DNA of 64,000 bases from Nissolia schottii. Its lineage: Eukaryota > Streptophyta > Magnoliopsida > Fabales > Fabaceae. The notes under the pieces were generated by a model. It did not search any database and was not told where the DNA came from. It worked only from the letters and a program-made list of their open reading frames with translations. Positions 47,001 through 50,651 of the stretch are shown here, one piece after another. The position numbers were made by a program, and so were the translations under genes. Numbering within the stretch: position 1 is the stretch's first letter; each line of letters starts with the position of its first letter. Location: positions 4,905 through 68,904 of the forward strand of contig QANU01027507.1 of the NCBI GenBank assembly GCA_003254905.1, written 5' to 3'.

Positions 47001-48593
47001 TGGGTCATTACTTTCAGTTAACTTAATTATTTTCCTAAGTAAAGTAGGGACTATCAGTATTCCCACACAGCAGATAACAACCTAGCAGACACTGATTATG
47101 ACTTAAGCATAAGCTGCTAACCTTGGGTGTTACATCTTCCTCCTATGAGCTTTACGTGGTTAGCTACCACACTGGTCAAGAGCGCTGCCGGGTTGACACG
47201 ATAGGGAAAGCAAAGAGGTTGTAGCAGAGGCCACGGTAACAAAGGTGAAAGGATTAAGAAGGACGCAGCCACAAGGCGCGTAAGAGATCCCCAGATTCCC
47301 TCATGCACGATATGTTTACATGTATGGATGAATGTATGTATGTATGTAACTATGTATGTATGGGTATGCATGACTATGCACTATGTATCGTCAAGGAAAC
47401 GACCCGAGATAACTATTATGTCAGTTAGAAGTAACATGAGCAGGAGATTTTATATTGCCACACTTGGGTAAAGTAAGCTAAATAGCACGAAGCCTAGGTA
47501 AATGTCAAGATTAGAAATCCCAATTACCTAGTAACTTAGATAAAGCTGCTTAGGGCATAGGCCAAAGATAATAACCCGTAGGGGATTAGTATGCATGTAT
47601 TGACATTCATTTTTGTTATAATATTTACTTCAGGTATGTGACTTTGGCCTTTCACGTACAAAGGCAAATACATTCCTTTCATCTAAAACCGCTGCTGGGA
47701 CTGTAAGTTATACTGAATGGAAAAAATGTGTTTAATTCGGTTAACTTTTTCTTATATAAAACAATTCGTTTAGAGTTTCACATTCTACATTAACCCTTTT
47801 CTGCACATGATCAGCCTGAATGGATGGCACCAGAAGTCATCAGAGGTGAATCATCAAATGAAAAATGCGATGTATTCAGCTTTGGTGTAATCTTGTGGGA
47901 ACTGATGACCCTAGAACAACCATGGAGACAATTTAATCCTTCACAGGTTAATAACTTTTCCATGATGCTTTGAATTGTTGGTCTTGGAGATGCCACTTGT
48001 TGGAGGGCCTGGCTACATCACTCCATGCCCGAAGGCATTAGTGTCGCTTCCAAAGATTGTCAGGATATCCCCTGAAAAGAGGCTTTTTCTATGGCAAAGG
48101 CTATATGTTAGCTCCTCTTTTGAGCGTCTGCATGGGTCTATTTTTTCATAGGCCTGTTTGTGCATTTATCATGTTTTTATATTTTACGCATTATGCATCA
48201 AGTGGATTTTGATTTGACAAATAGAATATCATTAGTGCAGGTTGTTGCAGCTGTTGGTTTTATGGGCAAAAGGCTAGAGATTCCAAGCCATGTGAATCCT
48301 CAAGTGGCTGTCTTGATTGATCTCTGCTGGGATACGTAAGTAAATTAAATAAATAATTATAATGCTTACTGAAACAGATTCTTGCACTTTTTTAATATCT
48401 TATATAGTCTTCAATCTGAAATTTGTACAACCCACATTTCGAAGTTTTTTATCACATTGTTATTAGTACCATTTTATTGACAATCTGTTGGTATTGTAGT
48501 GATCCTCGGAGACGGCCTTCTTTCTCCCATGTTATGAAATGTTTGCAGCAAATAACTGCTGATGCTAATGGGCGAACAAGTTCATGGAGATAA
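8737..48593 (+). CDS. CTR1-like: CTR1-like Raf-type MAPKKK (group B3), 16 exons
   Basis: Joined exons: 8737-8937, 15301-15602, 15719-15860, 16103-16206, 20389-20594, 25217-25312, 25593-25733, 26180-26220, 36569-36637, 36770-36870, 36984-37068, 37190-37288, 47634-47702, 47815-47946, 48241-48335, 48500-48593. That is 1977 nt, 658 residues. All introns are GT-AG and phases match. Residues about 60-320 form the EDR1/CTR1 N-terminal domain, including a CN-box-like segment with CKYC (231-234). The kinase domain spans about 385-650: Gly loop G396-T-G-S-F-G401, Lys416 in VAVK, alpha-C Glu434, HRDLKSPN 512-519, DFG 532-534, APE 557-559, and RPSF 633-636. All catalytic residues are present, so it should be an active Ser/Thr kinase. 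In Arabidopsis, CTR1 acts at ER ethylene receptors to repress EIN2 signalling; this protein could be CTR1 itself or a B3 paralogue. It is shorter than Arabidopsis CTR1 (821 aa), with a shorter N-terminus and linker. Oddity: KCDVFSFG where SDVYSFG is usual. Confidence 0.93.
9340..9435 (+). repeat. Possible tRNA-derived SINE fragment
   Basis: TAGCTCGTGGC resembles an A box and GTGTTCGATTC resembles a B box. The spacing is longer than in a tRNA. No target duplication was found, so this is weak. Confidence 0.2.
9691..9734 (+). repeat. (CCACCT)n microsatellite
   Basis: About seven copies of CCTCCA in tandem within intron 1. Confidence 0.85.
9966..10481 (-). repeat. 3' LTR of B1
   Basis: Starts TGTAAGAACTGGTGCC and ends TATGTAACA in plus coordinates. 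516 bp, TG...CA termini. Confidence 0.85.
10637..11597 (-). pseudogene. B1 gag remnant fused to polyprotein-like C-terminus
   Basis: On the minus strand it begins [15 protein letters not shown]. It contains the gag core ([40 protein letters not shown]), then an acidic Lys/Glu-rich tail ending NYLPPIFEI. Several in-frame stops interrupt the N-terminal half, with one more just before LLKRFQP. It is not functional. It keeps more gag than elements B2 and B3. Confidence 0.75.
11635..12143 (-). repeat. 5' LTR of B1
   Basis: Near copy of 9966-10474. It starts TGTAAGAACTGG directly after the primer site and lacks the final TGTAACA. Confidence 0.82.
12144..12518 (-). pseudogene. Older Gypsy element, pol remnant (protease side)
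   Basis: Near 12481-12516 the minus strand encodes [10 protein letters not shown], the aspartic-protease motif of plant Gypsy elements (DGGST for the usual DSGST). Further left the frame is broken and no RT motif is clear. It is continuous with 14346-14700 once element B2 is removed. Confidence 0.65.
12524..13008 (-). repeat. 3' LTR of B2
   Basis: 485 bp. TGTAAGAACTGGTATC start and TTTGTAACA end in plus coordinates. Confidence 0.88.
12957..13826 (-). CDS. B2 gag-derived fusion ORF
   Basis: About 289 residues from the [12 protein letters not shown] start. Order: N-terminal coiled-coil-like region (residues 1-45), Glu/Arg-rich stretch, gag core [19 protein letters not shown] and FRVTQ. Then there is an abrupt switch to a Lys/Glu-rich segment ([18 protein letters not shown]) and a tail with [13 protein letters not shown], which resembles the extreme C-terminus of plant Gypsy polyproteins. 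The reading frame is open across the junction and runs into the 3' LTR. B3 has the same junction, so the deletion predates both insertions. It may code for a packaging-competent protein or be a passive relic. Confidence 0.6.
   Translation of the reverse strand: MVSTRAVMEARLDTLERPMEEVRESQAEIKETQTKTLTLLQQIMNRLPPQQPRSNQEEEDKVLGGRGEEGRNEREEQEPRRFETNRKLDVLVFSGERASEWLVKMERYFRVTQAAPKDEMTKTEPLLEKMEMKKVVEEAKADKGKDEVFVGHHSQNSNFKETKEGAGRDNKDECKREEDMDELVEVPKEARVDWPAIVKQGQEHSLVMEKENYLPPIFENQDRVQSGLGSHSWDPEGHECNGSMLCYFFKFWDPRGSLNFHLEDKVVLQGEGLVTNHPAAPIWPKKERK
13849..13860 (-). other. Primer-binding site of B2
   Basis: Complement reads TGGTATCAGAGC, a perfect initiator-Met tRNA match. The adjoining LTR end has lost a few bases (CAGCAACTGG for CAGTTGTAAGAACTGG). 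Confidence 0.75.
13863..14340 (-). repeat. 5' LTR of B2
   Basis: Near copy of 12532-13008, ending GTTTGTAACA at 14340. Confidence 0.86.
14346..14700 (-). pseudogene. Older Gypsy element, gag zinc knuckle and protease start
   Basis: On the minus strand, 14523-14565 encodes a C-x2-C-x4-H-x4-C knuckle (CYNC...H...C) with one in-frame stop just after the His. The following segment includes [20 protein letters not shown], the lead-in to the Gypsy protease. It continues at 12518 across the B2 insertion. Confidence 0.7.
14701..15300 (+). other. Intron 1, last part, with dispersed repeat
   Basis: No gene. Positions 15140-15235 contain three rough copies of '(G)GACTAAATTGATGTCAA' in tandem, a dispersed repeat also seen at 17455-17610. 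Confidence 0.4.
15301..15602 (+). CDS. CTR1-like: Exon 2 of CTR1-like MAPKKK
   Basis: Residues 68-168. It begins VNGCLHY after GGCCAG and contains [10 protein letters not shown] (80-89), the core of the EDR1/CTR1 domain. It ends in phase 2 before GTGAGT. Confidence 0.92.
15719..15860 (+). CDS. CTR1-like: Exon 3 of CTR1-like MAPKKK
   Basis: Residues 168-215. It contains [19 protein letters not shown], conserved in the EDR1 domain. Acceptor CAAAAG; donor GTACTA; phase 0 at the end. Confidence 0.9.
16103..16206 (+). CDS. CTR1-like: Exon 4 of CTR1-like MAPKKK (CN box)
   Basis: Residues 216-250. It contains [12 protein letters not shown], the cysteine-bearing region linked to receptor interaction in CTR1. 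Acceptor TTGCAG; donor GTTTGT; ends in phase 2. No single long reading frame marks it; it was found by joining exons 3 and 5. Confidence 0.88.
16289..17275. mobile_element. hAT-like non-autonomous element in intron 4
   Basis: Left end CAAGGGTGGG; right end complement CTACGGGTGGGCACGG. These match the CAGGGGTGGGC style of plant hAT ends. The flanks GCTGTGG (16282-16288) and GTTGTGG (17276-17282) differ at one base, consistent with a hAT duplication. Subterminal AACC/GGTT motifs are abundant. No transposase was seen. It carries a minisatellite at 16525-16860. Confidence 0.6.
16525..16860 (+). repeat. Diverged minisatellite, unit about 45 bp
   Basis: Six or seven units, each with a core like TCACTGCCATGCCACCGAGA followed by TCCG and a GGAGAAGAC-like end. 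Open frames across it are repeat artefacts. Confidence 0.65.
17455..17610. repeat. Dispersed 'GACTAAATTGA' repeat
   Basis: Contains CATCAATTTGGTCC and, inverted, GGACTAAATTGACATC and GGACTAAATTGATTTCC. It is related to the repeat at 15140-15235. Confidence 0.45.
17650..18379. other. Unassigned repeat-like stretch in intron 4
   Basis: Includes a G10 run (17931-17940) and two copies of CAATCTGTTGGGAATGAGTT about 33 bases apart. An ATATAAATATGG string lies near 18145. It may be an LTR or untranslated leader of an unidentified retroelement. No protein match. Confidence 0.3.
18380..19960 (-). pseudogene. Degraded Ty1/copia element, minus strand
   Basis: Read on the minus strand from right to left: gag segment near 19640-19800 ([18 protein letters not shown]), integrase segment near 19485-19530 ([14 protein letters not shown]), the region before RT near 18905-18980 ([19 protein letters not shown]), and the RT start near 18390-18539 (WVYTIK and [10 protein letters not shown]). 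Frames shift repeatedly, so it is dead. A TRIM interrupts it at 18540-18871. Confidence 0.75.
18540..18871 (+). mobile_element. TRIM (miniature LTR retrotransposon)
   Basis: Short terminal repeats (about 18540-18615 and 18750-18871) share TATAAAATCATT, an ACC.A.TA.CT/TTAA.CTTTT block and end TTTTGACA/TTCTTGACA. The primer site TGGTATCAGAGC begins right after the left repeat (near 18617). The internal part is only about 130 bp. Flanks AGCAG (18535-18539) and AGTAG (18872-18876) differ at one base. Removing it restores continuity of the copia sequence around it. Confidence 0.75.
19983..20024. repeat. (AT)n microsatellite
   Basis: About 40 bp of pure AT alternation beside a MITE. Confidence 0.95.
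20025..20220. mobile_element. MITE with CTCTAGTGAGAG termini
   Basis: The left end GGATAACTCTAGTGAGAG and the complement of the right end (GAATGACTCTAGTGAGAG) form inverted repeats. About 196 bp, AT-rich, with an internal AGTCACATGACTTTT palindrome. It adjoins the AT microsatellite. Confidence 0.6.
20389..20594 (+). CDS. CTR1-like: Exon 5 of CTR1-like MAPKKK
   Basis: Residues 250-319. [12 protein letters not shown] and SSPLCHP match the end of the EDR1/CTR1 domain. The true exon starts at TCTAG/G, seven bases before the local ATG. It ends in phase 1. Confidence 0.9.
20703..20935. repeat. MITE-like AT-rich stretch with GTTTGGA motifs
   Basis: Opens GGGCCTGTTTGGAAGTG and repeats TTTGGA and long A/T runs. 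The right boundary is unclear. Confidence 0.35.
21000..21274 (+). mobile_element. Ty1/copia LTR and primer site, intron 5
   Basis: The start is uncertain. It ends TTTAACA at 21274, directly before TGGTACCAG (21275-21283), a decayed initiator-Met primer site. TATATATA near 21210 could be its TATA region. A gag fragment follows on the same strand. Confidence 0.5.
21405..21741 (+). pseudogene. Ty1/copia gag (UBN2-type) fragment
   Basis: Frame 1 gives [18 protein letters not shown] and DLWGHVDGS. After a frameshift near 21535-21550, [20 protein letters not shown] and [20 protein letters not shown] follow. This is the standard copia gag N-terminus. The rest of gag and all of pol are missing. Confidence 0.8.
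21950..22700. repeat. AT-rich low-complexity, probable MITE derivative
   Basis: Opens GGGTGCGTTTGGAGTCA. It repeats 'ACCATGTTT(A)GGAA' and 'AATTGATTT', then about 400 bp of A/T homopolymer runs, ending near ATGCCAAACATG. No coding capacity. Confidence 0.45.
22711..24066 (-). mobile_element. Family B element B3, both outer LTR ends truncated
   Basis: The left LTR piece (22711-22959) keeps only the inner part. The right LTR piece (23794-24066) keeps only the primer-site side. They overlap for about 80 bases (22711-22798 against 23982-24066). Primer site complement TGGTATCAGAGC at 23780-23791; purine tract complement beside 22959. No target duplication is detectable. Confidence 0.8.
22914..23756 (-). 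CDS. B3 gag-derived fusion ORF
   Basis: About 280 residues from the [12 protein letters not shown] start, open throughout. It has the same order and internal junction as the B2 [20 protein letters not shown] and FRVTQ, then [18 protein letters not shown], then [14 protein letters not shown]. It runs into the LTR as B2 does. Two intact ORFs with one shared deletion suggest the fused form was mobilised as a family. Confidence 0.6.
   Translation of the reverse strand: MMSTRAVMEVRMEAVERQIVEIKESQAHHQSLLQQLLHRMPPQQPGGNQGNEDRGSGNGGEEEGNEREEQEPRRFEATGKLDVPIFSGEGASDWSVKMERYFRVTQATPKDEMTKTEPWLEKMEMKKVVEEVKADKGMDEVFVGHHSQNSNFKETKEGAGGDNKDECKREEDMDELVEVPKEARVDLPAIVEQGQNHFLVMEKKNYLPSVFENQDRLQSGLRSHSWDPEGHECNGSLLCYFFKFWDPGGSLNFHLEDKVVLQGEGIVTYHFIIPEEERVG
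24067..25216 (+). other. Intron 5, host-derived last part
   Basis: About 1.1 kb of AT-rich sequence, including a (GA)n stretch near 24150. No gene, tRNA or transposon end recognised. Confidence 0.4.
25217..25312 (+). CDS. CTR1-like: Exon 6 of CTR1-like MAPKKK
   Basis: Residues 319-351. This is a Gln/Asn/Ala-rich linker segment with no defined fold. Acceptor TGACAG; donor GTGAGA; phases fit exons 5 and 7 exactly. Confidence 0.78.
25593..25733 (+). CDS. CTR1-like: Exon 7 of CTR1-like MAPKKK (linker, kinase start)
   Basis: Residues 351-398. An acidic linker is followed by [18 protein letters not shown], the entry to the glycine loop. Donor GTACTA; phase 1. Confidence 0.92.
26180..26220 (+). 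CDS. CTR1-like: Exon 8 of CTR1-like MAPKKK (glycine loop)
   Basis: A 41-base micro-exon, residues 398-411: [13 protein letters not shown]. It completes the GxGxxG ATP loop. Acceptor TTTCAG; donor GTAAGT. Confidence 0.92.
26468..26700 (-). mobile_element. Ty1/copia-like LTR, 3' copy of a minus-strand element
   Basis: In plus coordinates it runs from TGTGTGCTAGTATTG to TTCATATCACA. CTCCCCGTCAAGCTAGC at 26701 is the complement of a purine tract, as expected just inside a 3' LTR. The start is less certain. The internal part is cut at 26771 by family A. Confidence 0.5.
26771..29075 (+). mobile_element. Family A LTR, left part, in intron 8
   Basis: Starts TGTAACATCCCGG. It contains the 'CGAAATATTTTTCGGATGACC' block, a ten-unit CATTCGAATG array (27691-28021), a GCATGCATCATGAGG block near 28095, 'AAGCGGCCTAG', and the GAGAAC...GTTCTC hairpin (29056-29072). 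It is split by the minus solo LTR at 29081 and resumes at 31495. The matching right end is missing. Confidence 0.75.
27691..28021. repeat. Ten-unit CATTCGAATG palindrome array, paired spacing
   Basis: Starts: 27691, 27715, 27766, 27789, 27839, 27862, 27915, 27939, 27990, 28012. Seven units are perfect 10-bp palindromes and three have one change. Steps alternate 24/51/23/50/23/53/24/51/22, so five pairs repeat every 73-76 bp. The intervening sequence is unrelated. Confidence 0.9.
29880..30145 (-). repeat. Tandem repeat with CACACTTGGGCATGGTATC core
   Basis: Six or more diverged units of about 35-50 bp. The core recurs near 29909, 29991, 30029 (variant), 30062, 30098 and 30126. It lies inside the solo LTR. 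Confidence 0.75.
30515..30605 (-). repeat. CCTGGCGTG(A/G)GC array
   Basis: GC-rich array with CAGCTCAGCGT units, then AGCCTGGCGTGGGC, TTCTGGCGTGAGC, CTGGCATGGGC and CTGGCGTGC. It occupies the position where other family A copies carry CCGCTGAGCGG or CATTCGAATG arrays. Confidence 0.6.
31495..31935 (+). mobile_element. Family A LTR, right part (continues 26771-29075)
   Basis: Resumes CGCTTGTGATGCTAG after the nested solo LTR. It has the CCGTACGAGAAAGACGTCGA block shared with 45570-45600 of the intron 12 copy. It fades into copia sequence near 31935 without a TGTTACA end, so the right end is deleted. Confidence 0.55.
31940..32700 (-). pseudogene. Ty1/copia integrase C-terminal remnant
   Basis: On the minus strand, 32360-32520 encodes FVHDVSR-like, [14 protein letters not shown] and [10 protein letters not shown] segments in different frames, typical of copia integrase ends. 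The stretch to the left resembles the region before RT at 18905-18980. Likely part of the minus-strand element whose LTR is at 26468-26700; the RT is lost. Confidence 0.65.
32745..33420 (+). pseudogene. Ty1/copia gag fragment, plus strand
   Basis: Broken frames give [46 protein letters not shown] and [17 protein letters not shown], a recognisable copia gag order. Several stops and shifts. Confidence 0.7.
33455..33770 (+). pseudogene. Ty3/Gypsy polyprotein C-terminus (after integrase)
   Basis: Encodes [39 protein letters not shown] and [12 protein letters not shown], the well-known end of plant Gypsy polyproteins. It is embedded between copia gag pieces. Confidence 0.75.
33790..34330 (-). mobile_element. 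Possible LTR or leader of an unidentified element
   Basis: CTTATATAGC near 34025 is the complement of a good TATA box (GCTATATAAG), with A-rich sequence downstream on the minus strand. Termini were not found. Confidence 0.3.
34333..35345 (+). pseudogene. Ty1/copia gag end joined to RT/RNase H, plus strand
   Basis: 34600-34650 encodes [12 protein letters not shown] (gag/protease border), then jumps to [31 protein letters not shown] (catalytic YxDD as YIDD) and HFQTKDL. The RNase H side follows near 35040-35330 ([18 protein letters not shown]). Protease and integrase are missing between them. Internal stops make it non-functional. Confidence 0.75.
35375..35920 (-). pseudogene. Ty1/copia gag end and protease remnant, minus strand
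   Basis: On the minus strand: gag tail ([20 protein letters not shown]), protease lead ([16 protein letters not shown], where the usual active site is DSGAS), and [19 protein letters not shown] leading into the pre-integrase part. It is head-to-head with the plus-strand RT fragment. Confidence 0.72.
35930..36050 (-). pseudogene. Ty3/Gypsy RT/RNase H junction fragment
   Basis: The minus strand reads [12 protein letters not shown] and [17 protein letters not shown], the conserved connector after Gypsy RT. Only about 120 bp survives. Confidence 0.65.
36569..36637 (+). CDS. CTR1-like: Exon 9 of CTR1-like MAPKKK (catalytic lysine)
   Basis: Residues 412-434. VAVKIL holds the ATP-binding Lys416; the exon ends with Glu434. 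It follows a 10.3 kb intron full of retroelements. Confidence 0.93.
36770..36870 (+). CDS. CTR1-like: Exon 10 of CTR1-like MAPKKK
   Basis: Residues 435-468. [15 protein letters not shown] is typical of plant Raf-like kinases, followed by [12 protein letters not shown] and the hinge. Ends in phase 2. Confidence 0.94.
36984..37068 (+). CDS. CTR1-like: Exon 11 of CTR1-like MAPKKK
   Basis: Residues 468-496. RGSLYELL and RRLSMAYDV, kinase C-lobe helices D and E. Acceptor CTGCAG; donor GTATAC. Confidence 0.93.
37190..37288 (+). CDS. CTR1-like: Exon 12 of CTR1-like MAPKKK (catalytic loop)
   Basis: Residues 497-529. It contains [14 protein letters not shown] with catalytic Asp514 and Asn519. Donor GTAAAT starts a 10.3 kb intron. 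Confidence 0.95.
37289..38096 (+). other. Intron 12, host-derived first part
   Basis: AT-rich. 37800-37970 has TTCGGTTCA and hAT-like AACC/GGTT motifs similar to 16310-16420, perhaps an old hAT fragment. Nothing else is recognised. Confidence 0.35.
38097..38401 (-). mobile_element. Family A LTR fragment, minus strand
   Basis: Starts TGTAACATCCTTGCTAGC, with GCTCACAGGGTTGTTAT as in the minus copies at 29081 and 39451. It is cut after 305 bp by the plus-strand copy at 38402. Confidence 0.7.
38402..39450 (+). mobile_element. Family A LTR, first part, outer shell of intron 12 nest
   Basis: Starts TGTAACATCCTGGG. It has the AATATTTTTCGAATATCC block and a CATTCGATTG-type array (39311-39440). It continues at 42147-42712 and 47140-47600 around two nested solo LTRs. 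Confidence 0.72.
39311..39440. repeat. CATTCGAATG-type array, three pairs
   Basis: Starts 39311, 39331, 39360, 39382, 39410, 39431. Steps 20/29/22/28/21, so pairs repeat every 49-50 bp. Confidence 0.8.
39451..42141 (-). mobile_element. Family A solo LTR (TSD ACTCG)
   Basis: Starts TGTAACACCCCTGCTAAC and ends CAGGATGTTACA. ACTCG at 39446-39450 and 42142-42146. It carries a CATTCGAATG-type array (40933-41077) and a minus-strand TATA (TTATTTATAAG near 41480). The GAGAAC...GTCCTC hairpin near 39926 has one mismatch. Confidence 0.88.
40933..41077. repeat. CATTCGAATG-type array, seven units
   Basis: Starts 40933, 40953, 40981, 41001, 41028, 41048, 41068. Steps 20/28/20/27/20/20. Confidence 0.8.
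42147..42712 (+). mobile_element. Family A LTR, middle part of outer shell
   Basis: Continues the 38402 copy across the ACTCG insertion. It includes the GCATGCATCATGAGG block near 42240, parallel to 28095-28350. Confidence 0.7.
43902..44206 (+). repeat. CCGCTGAGCGG array, ten units
   Basis: Starts 43902, 43921, 43995, 44014, 44085, 44107, 44130, 44151, 44174, 44196. Steps 19/74/19/71/22/23/21/23/22. Confidence 0.88.
45391..45910 (+). other. GC-rich coding-like segment inside family A LTR
   Basis: Open in one frame at 45485-45817 for 110 codons, Pro/Arg-rich then strongly acidic. [10 protein letters not shown] recurs, with variation, in the intron 8 copy near 31590. A Pro-rich and acidic counterpart lies on the minus strand at 55746-56183. 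It follows the TTATGACTTCAGG motif. Whether it is ever translated is unknown. Confidence 0.35.
46108..46799. mobile_element. Inverted-repeat insertion with AAACTCG/CGAGTTT arrays
   Basis: The ends GTTATCAAACTCG and (complement) GTTATCAAAATCG are inverted repeats. Both subterminal zones are dense in AAACTCG, CGTAAACTCG and CGATTTTA motifs. The middle is AT-rich without ORFs. No clean target duplication. Probably a non-autonomous DNA transposon. Confidence 0.55.
47140..47600 (+). mobile_element. Family A LTR, last surviving part of outer shell
   Basis: TACGTGGTTAGCTACCAC and GGCGCGTAAGAGATCC match 28560-28720 of the intron 8 copy. The 3' end is lost; the intron acceptor of exon 13 is only about 35 bp beyond. 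Confidence 0.65.
47634..47702 (+). CDS. CTR1-like: Exon 13 of CTR1-like MAPKKK (DFG)
   Basis: Residues 530-552. VCDFGLSR gives Mg-binding Asp532, then [10 protein letters not shown] of the activation loop. Acceptor CTTCAG lies close to a family A LTR remnant. Confidence 0.95.
47815..47946 (+). CDS. CTR1-like: Exon 14 of CTR1-like MAPKKK (APE)
   Basis: Residues 553-596. [12 protein letters not shown], then [14 protein letters not shown]. The Cys570 and Phe573 substitutions are conservative. Confidence 0.95.
48241..48335 (+). CDS. CTR1-like: Exon 15 of CTR1-like MAPKKK
   Basis: Residues 597-628. VVAAVGF and [21 protein letters not shown]-lobe. Ends in phase 2. Confidence 0.94.
48500..48593 (+). 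CDS. CTR1-like: Exon 16 of CTR1-like MAPKKK, stop codon
   Basis: Residues 628-658. [15 protein letters not shown] closes the kinase domain, followed by a short Ser/Arg tail and TAA at 48591-48593. Confidence 0.94.
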
Positions 48594-48634
48594 TCCTCAA
48601 ATTGTCCACAGCAAAAGAAATAGCAACGTTGAAC

Positions 48635-48640
48635 AATAAA
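48635..48640 (+). terminator. Putative polyadenylation signal of the CTR1-like gene
   Basis: AATAAA 42 bases past the stop codon. Plant signals are loose, so the actual cleavage site is uncertain. Confidence 0.4.
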
Positions 48641-49599
48641 ATTAAAGTGATTATAGCTTATTCAGAATTGTTGTTATTCTTTTTAGTTGGAGCTTATTTA
48701 GGTGCAGCTTTGCTGTTAAATGTAATACTCATATAAATCCCAATTAAAACATTGTTTTTGAACATGATTTGCGCTAGATGTGCAAATTGATTGAGTCATT
48801 CATGATTTCCTTGGGCACAAATCTTTAAATACTTTCCTGAACTTGGCTTGTTTATAAACAGAAATACTTGCGATGCATGGTCCAAAAATCTTAGAAACTA
48901 TTGATTCATAAAAGATCTTGGACGATGCATTAAATGTGGTCTAGGACTATGTGAACCTGGAACAACATCTAGTTGTGGGGCTTGATTAAATAATTCCCCT
49001 GCACTAGTTCCTTTTGGGCCCAACATTATTGAATTGATTAGGCATCTCTTAAAATTGACCCAAGGAAAAAATAACAGAGCCGGGAAAGCGGAAGATGTCA
49101 CACAAGTTAAACCAAGCAACTAAATCACAGGGTTTTTTTTAGATAGATAATATTTTTTGTATGGGCGCATTTAATGTTCGTCGGTAAGAGTCGAACAAGG
49201 TCATTTGAGCTACTGACATTTGACAACTAAACCATAATTAGCTTACTCAACCATTTTTGGTAGATAGGAGTTATAACTCAGTTGAGGCAATTGTACTTAG
49301 GCGGAAAAGTGAGTCATGACATTTTATAACTTATCTATCTATAATATATATATATATGTATGTATGTATATATATATATATATATGTATGTATAATTAAA
49401 GTTCTTTTACTAACATTGTCACATGCCATGGTTCTTTCACAAGCATTACCATGTGCCATTTTTTTTCTTAATTTTGAACTTTTAAATCTTTATGAATAAA
49501 AGTATTCTTTCATTTCTAATGTATTTCATTATAATTATTATGTCATATTTTAAAATTTATTTTATTTTCTATATAAATATTATTTATTGTATTTTAACT
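48641..49599. other. 3' flank of host gene, no gene recognised
   Basis: Probable 3' UTR and flank. 48898-49119 is open on the minus strand but unrecognised, possibly retroelement-derived. 49144-49260 has weak tRNA-like B-box motifs. A TA-rich microsatellite lies near 49345-49395. Confidence 0.35.
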
Positions 49600-49832
49600 T
49601 GTTGAGAATAAAGCAGGTGACTAAATGTATTTAGTCATGTGCTTAGTATATTGCGTTGGAAACATAAGATTTTCAGAAATAGACTAGCATTAATTGGTGA
49701 GTCTTGAAACTAACCATTCATTTACTCCCCTATTTTTGTATATATGTATTAAACCAAATTTAATCTACTCAAATTCCACCTACACTCTCATCCTCTTTTA
49801 CCTTCCCACAAATTCTATATGGTATCAGAGCG
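49600..49832 (+). mobile_element. Copia-like LTR plus primer-binding site
   Basis: LTR from TGTTGAGAATAAAGC (49600) to 49819, directly followed by TGGTATCAGAGC (49820-49831). About 220 bp. No gag is recognisable before family A begins at 50204. Confidence 0.6.
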
Positions 49833-50203
49833 GTACCATCCTCCGTGACTAGTGGCATCCTTTTTTCACTGCCAACTTCGTATAATTTGTAACTCGTGTT
49901 TTATCCCACATTTGCTCCCTTGTCTATTATATGCTTCTAGCCTTCATCATCTTTTTTAATATTTTCTTAGTCTGTCATTAGCCAAAAACAGAACCTTAGT
50001 CCTATACAAAACCTTTAAACTATCCTTTAAGTAGCTCAAAAACAACTTTGAATTGCTATTGTTTTTTGTCCACCGCCGACGACTTCATCGTCTTAATTTT
50101 TGGCTTTTAATAAGATCTATTACCTTCGTTTGTTTGTAACTGATGCCATTGTTTGTTGTAGTGGCGACCAGTGCCTCCGTTTGCTGCCACTATAACATTA
50201 GCT

Positions 50204-50646
50204 TGTAACATCCCATTTTTCTCTTATCAAGGATTTCGCATAATAGATTCATGTACAAACTCTTCTAGAGGTTGGAGGCGTGAGTTGCAGGTGTCTGTCA
50301 ATTACCAGGACGTGCCTGACTACGTGACTAGGGTGGACAAGTGCCAGGTTTTGGGGAGGTTAGGCTTTGGAATTTCTAGGGGGAAGAATAAGGCTTAGCG
50401 AGCAGGTGTGGAAAACATGAAAGCAAAGAAAGGAGTGCATGCGAGTCGAGTAAGTGTGGCAGTGGAATAAATAAGTTTAAAGAGGATACGCATACATCCT
50501 ACAAACGGGGTTAAGGACTCAGGTAGGAGTACAAGTAAGGTTGGACGTATAAACATAAATTTAAGAAGATGGAATAACAATTTGAGTGTGAAGGGAACAA
50601 GTCTGGGAGCGGCTGCCTAATGCAATTTGGGTCCCACCCAGAGAGG
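50204..50646 (+). mobile_element. Family A LTR, first part, downstream nest
   Basis: Starts TGTAACATCCCATTTTTC. It is interrupted by the solo LTR at 50652 and probably continues at 53552-55172. Confidence 0.65.
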
Positions 50647-50651
50647 TATGA

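Larger units (their letters stand above)
42718..47134 (+). mobile_element. Family A solo LTR (TSD TCTTC), longest copy
   Basis: Starts TGTAACATCCCGATTC and ends CTTGGGTGTTACA. TCTTC at 42713-42717 and 47135-47139. 4417 bp, including an internal 692-bp inverted-repeat insertion (46108-46799). It has a ten-unit CGCTGAGCG array (43902-44206), the GAGAAC-CACC-GTTCTC hairpin (45342-45357), and a GC-rich coding-like stretch (45391-45910). Confidence 0.9.
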
